Below are positions 12,057-13,209 of a DNA stretch of 13,209 nt, piece by piece (within the stretch, counting starts at the first letter, position 1; every line of letters starts with the position of its first letter). The stretch lies in NCBI GenBank assembly GCA_031267055.1, contig JAIRZV010000010.1, forward strand, positions 1-13,209. Reading direction: 5' to 3'. The position numbers and the translations under genes are program-made. A model generated the notes under the pieces. It was not told the origin of the DNA. It saw nothing but the letters and a program-made list of their open reading frames with translations, and searched no databases. The DNA is from Candidatus Margulisiibacteriota bacterium (GTDB lineage: Bacteria > Margulisbacteria > Termititenacia > Termititenacales > Termititenacaceae).

Positions 12057-12647
12057 TTAGGCTTCAGTGTTAAAGCTGAAGCGGCTGGCCTCAAATTTAT
12101 TTTTGGGCGAGAGCCGCGGATATTTGGCGTGCTCATCGATAATGGCGTCGATCAATGTATGTAGTTTGTGCATTTCCAGCGTGGACACATTTTCGGAAAG
12201 TTTGGGTTTGCCGGTGTGAATATCGAGGACCGTGATGCCATTGTCATTGATGACCTGTATGTCTTCGCGAATAACCGCGCGGCCGGGCAGGACGCTGTAG
12301 GCGGCAAATTCGGGATTGTAGCGATCGCGCAGCGAAATGATGAACAAAAATCGCTGATTGTTACTGATGTCTTTGTCCGACGGATAAGCGATGCCGTTGG
12401 GATGCGTGTGATACACGCCGAAAAAAATCAAGCCGTGTTTTTTGGCGAACTCGTGGCCGCGTAGGATATCGTCCGCGGACATGCCGAATTCTTGGCGTTG
12501 ATCGCCGCCGGCTTGATTGTACAACGGCATGACACCTTTGATGACGCCGTCAGAGGAGCCGCAGAGCACGCCGCCGGTTTCGTACGGATAATTTTCCTGC
12601 GCCTGCTGCATGATGAGGTCATATTGATGCTGGGTGATGATAAACAT
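12057..12647 (-). CDS. JAB1/MPN (JAMM) domain metalloprotease-like protein
   Basis: Protein of 196 residues from ATG 12647. The JAMM zinc-hydrolase signature is complete: E23 in ETGGVLCG, then H80-T-H82 with seven residues to S90 and D93 (HTHPNGIAYPSDKD). Bacterial proteins of this family cleave isopeptide or ubiquitin-like/sulfur-carrier conjugates, or peptide-cysteine bonds. Here no sulfur-carrier or cysteine-synthase gene is adjacent, so the substrate is unknown. A C-terminal extension of ~60 residues lacks a recognised domain. The frame stays open upstream to 12917, but that would overlap the divergent porin gene, and a TATAAT sits just before 12647. It lies 79 bases upstream of gcvH on the same strand; the gcv promoter between them suggests separate transcription. 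Confidence 0.88.
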   Translation of the reverse strand: MFIITQHQYDLIMQQAQENYPYETGGVLCGSSDGVIKGVMPLYNQAGGDQRQEFGMSADDILRGHEFAKKHGLIFFGVYHTHPNGIAYPSDKDISNNQRFLFIISLRDRYNPEFAAYSVLPGRAVIREDIQVINDNGITVLDIHTGKPKLSENVSTLEMHKLHTLIDAIIDEHAKYPRLSPKNKFEASRFSFNTEA

Positions 12648-12653
12648 TCTTCT

Positions 12654-12659
12654 ATTATA
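12654..12659 (-). promoter_or_regulatory. -10 box giving a leaderless JAMM-gene mRNA
   Basis: A perfect minus-strand TATAAT ends six bases before ATG 12647, so the predicted transcript would begin at or next to the start codon. The -35 region is weak (AAAGAT at 17 bases). Confidence 0.45.
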
Positions 12660-12794
12660 ACATTTGCCGCGCGAATATCTTTTGTTTTTTTTTCTTAACT
12701 GAAGTCTAACAATCCACAAATTTTCTTTTAACAGACTTTCTCTAAACTTTTTCGCAACTGCAGGAAATGCAGAAAAAACAAGGAGGAAAGAAGT

Positions 12795-13209
12795 ATGGAA
12801 AAAAATGTGCGAAAAATAATGGTGATAGGAGTGGTGGCGTTGAGCTCGCTGGCTTGCGCGGCGCCGGGCTGGTTTGTCCAGACCGATGTGAATCAGGATT
12901 TTAGGTATAGGCTGCATGATTATAAAAAAGATGGCAGTGAGAATGGCGCGTCACGTTACCGTGAGCGTATCCGTTACCGTTTGGGTATCACTTCTAAAAT
13001 CAATGATGAGTTTTCGGTCGGCGCGCGGTTACTGACTGGCGACGGTACAAACAAATCAACAACCCAAACTCTGGACGGTGAATTTACTAAAAAGAATTTC
13101 AATCTTGATCAGGCTTATTTGAGTTATGCTCCGGCTTGGGTGCCGAGCGTGGTCGGTAAATTCAAAGCGACTGTTGGTAAATTTGATGTCAAAGAAGGCG
13201 TCTATACAG
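12795..13209 (+). CDS. putative outer-membrane porin, N-terminal part
   Basis: Incomplete gene running off the right edge; 138 residues are visible. A strong AGGAGG precedes ATG 12795. Residues 1-~23 form a signal peptide (basic MEKNVRK, a hydrophobic core VIGVVALSSLA, then an ACA-A signal-peptidase site). The mature part begins with amphipathic strands, DFRYRLHDY, RERIRYRLGITSKI, FSVGARLLTGDG, FNLDQAYLSYAP and KATVGKFDVKEGVY, the pattern of the 'putative porin' beta-barrel family. It would let small solutes cross the outer membrane, which indicates a diderm organism. It is divergent from the JAMM gene. A small inverted repeat CTGCA/TGCAG lies just before the ribosome site. Confidence 0.82.
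   Translation, partial: MEKNVRKIMVIGVVALSSLACAAPGWFVQTDVNQDFRYRLHDYKKDGSENGASRYRERIRYRLGITSKINDEFSVGARLLTGDGTNKSTTQTLDGEFTKKNFNLDQAYLSYAPAWVPSVVGKFKATVGKFDVKEGVYT

Noticed and set aside
11978..12136. Longer gcvH frame starting at 12136
   Set aside because: The extra residues do not resemble H protein, overlap the JAMM gene and the gcv promoter, and ATG 11977 has an excellent ribosome site.
12846..12866. Lipoprotein signal at LSSLACAAP in the porin
   Set aside because: The -3 position is not the usual Leu of a lipobox and the mature protein is a beta-barrel; signal peptidase I cleavage is likelier.
12648..12917. Longer JAMM frame starting at 12917
   Set aside because: It would overlap the divergent porin gene and its ribosome site; the domain begins right at 12647.

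Overview
The window looks like a chromosomal segment of a Gram-negative bacterium, probably from an uncultured anaerobic lineage. The evidence is a putative porin with a signal peptide at the right edge, a split (P1/P2) glycine decarboxylase as often seen in anaerobes, dense gene packing, and several genes with an almost leaderless -10/ATG arrangement. I cannot name the phylum from sequence alone; a Margulisbacteria- or Elusimicrobia-like origin is only a guess.

Layout. (1) 34-1127: a tRNA-Leu(CAA) gene, then an AT-rich, isolated ORF whose C-terminal half resembles the phage/polymorphic-toxin nuclease superfamily PBECR (barnase/EndoU/colicin/RelE-like), surrounded by hairpins. (2) 1128-1981: a Fur-family metal-dependent repressor, then a 400-base gap holding a compact multi-hairpin element. 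(3) 1825-7987, the most interesting part: two transcription units, each with a near-consensus TTGACA promoter followed immediately by a TTGCAAT-type palindrome. The first unit encodes four unrecognised proteins in a tight operon: a protein with an internal tandem duplication, a coiled-coil protein, a 37-residue peptide, and a long Ser/Ala-rich protein whose only cysteines form an H-x3-C-x-C-x2-C cluster. The second encodes a very divergent P1B-type metal ATPase with TPC in the membrane, DKTDT instead of DKTGT, and a ~165-residue insertion between the second and third membrane segments. I infer that these five genes form one Fur-like-regulated metal-handling system, possibly a metal-storage compartment analogous to ferrosomes; this is not proven.

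(4) 8019-8904: tRNA-Thr(CGU), which has been hit repeatedly by small insertions. Its 3' end is present three times (27 and 41 bases identical in the extra copies) and a 14-base piece of its 5' end lies upstream. Between the 3' copies lie a ~120-base palindromic element and a lone CdiA-C-terminal-like nuclease ORF, with no integrase. (5) 8883-11977 (minus): gcvH-gcvPA-gcvPB of the glycine cleavage system with a recognisable promoter; gcvT and lpd are not in the window. The last codons of gcvPB are read from the antisense strand of a tRNA-Thr 3' copy. (6) 12057-12647 (minus): a JAMM/MPN-domain hydrolase. (7) 12795 to the edge (plus): the start of a putative porin.

Two tRNA genes in one 13-kb window are each followed by an orphan nuclease-toxin-like ORF; this may be a recurring mode of tiny toxin islets using tRNA 3' ends as landing sites.
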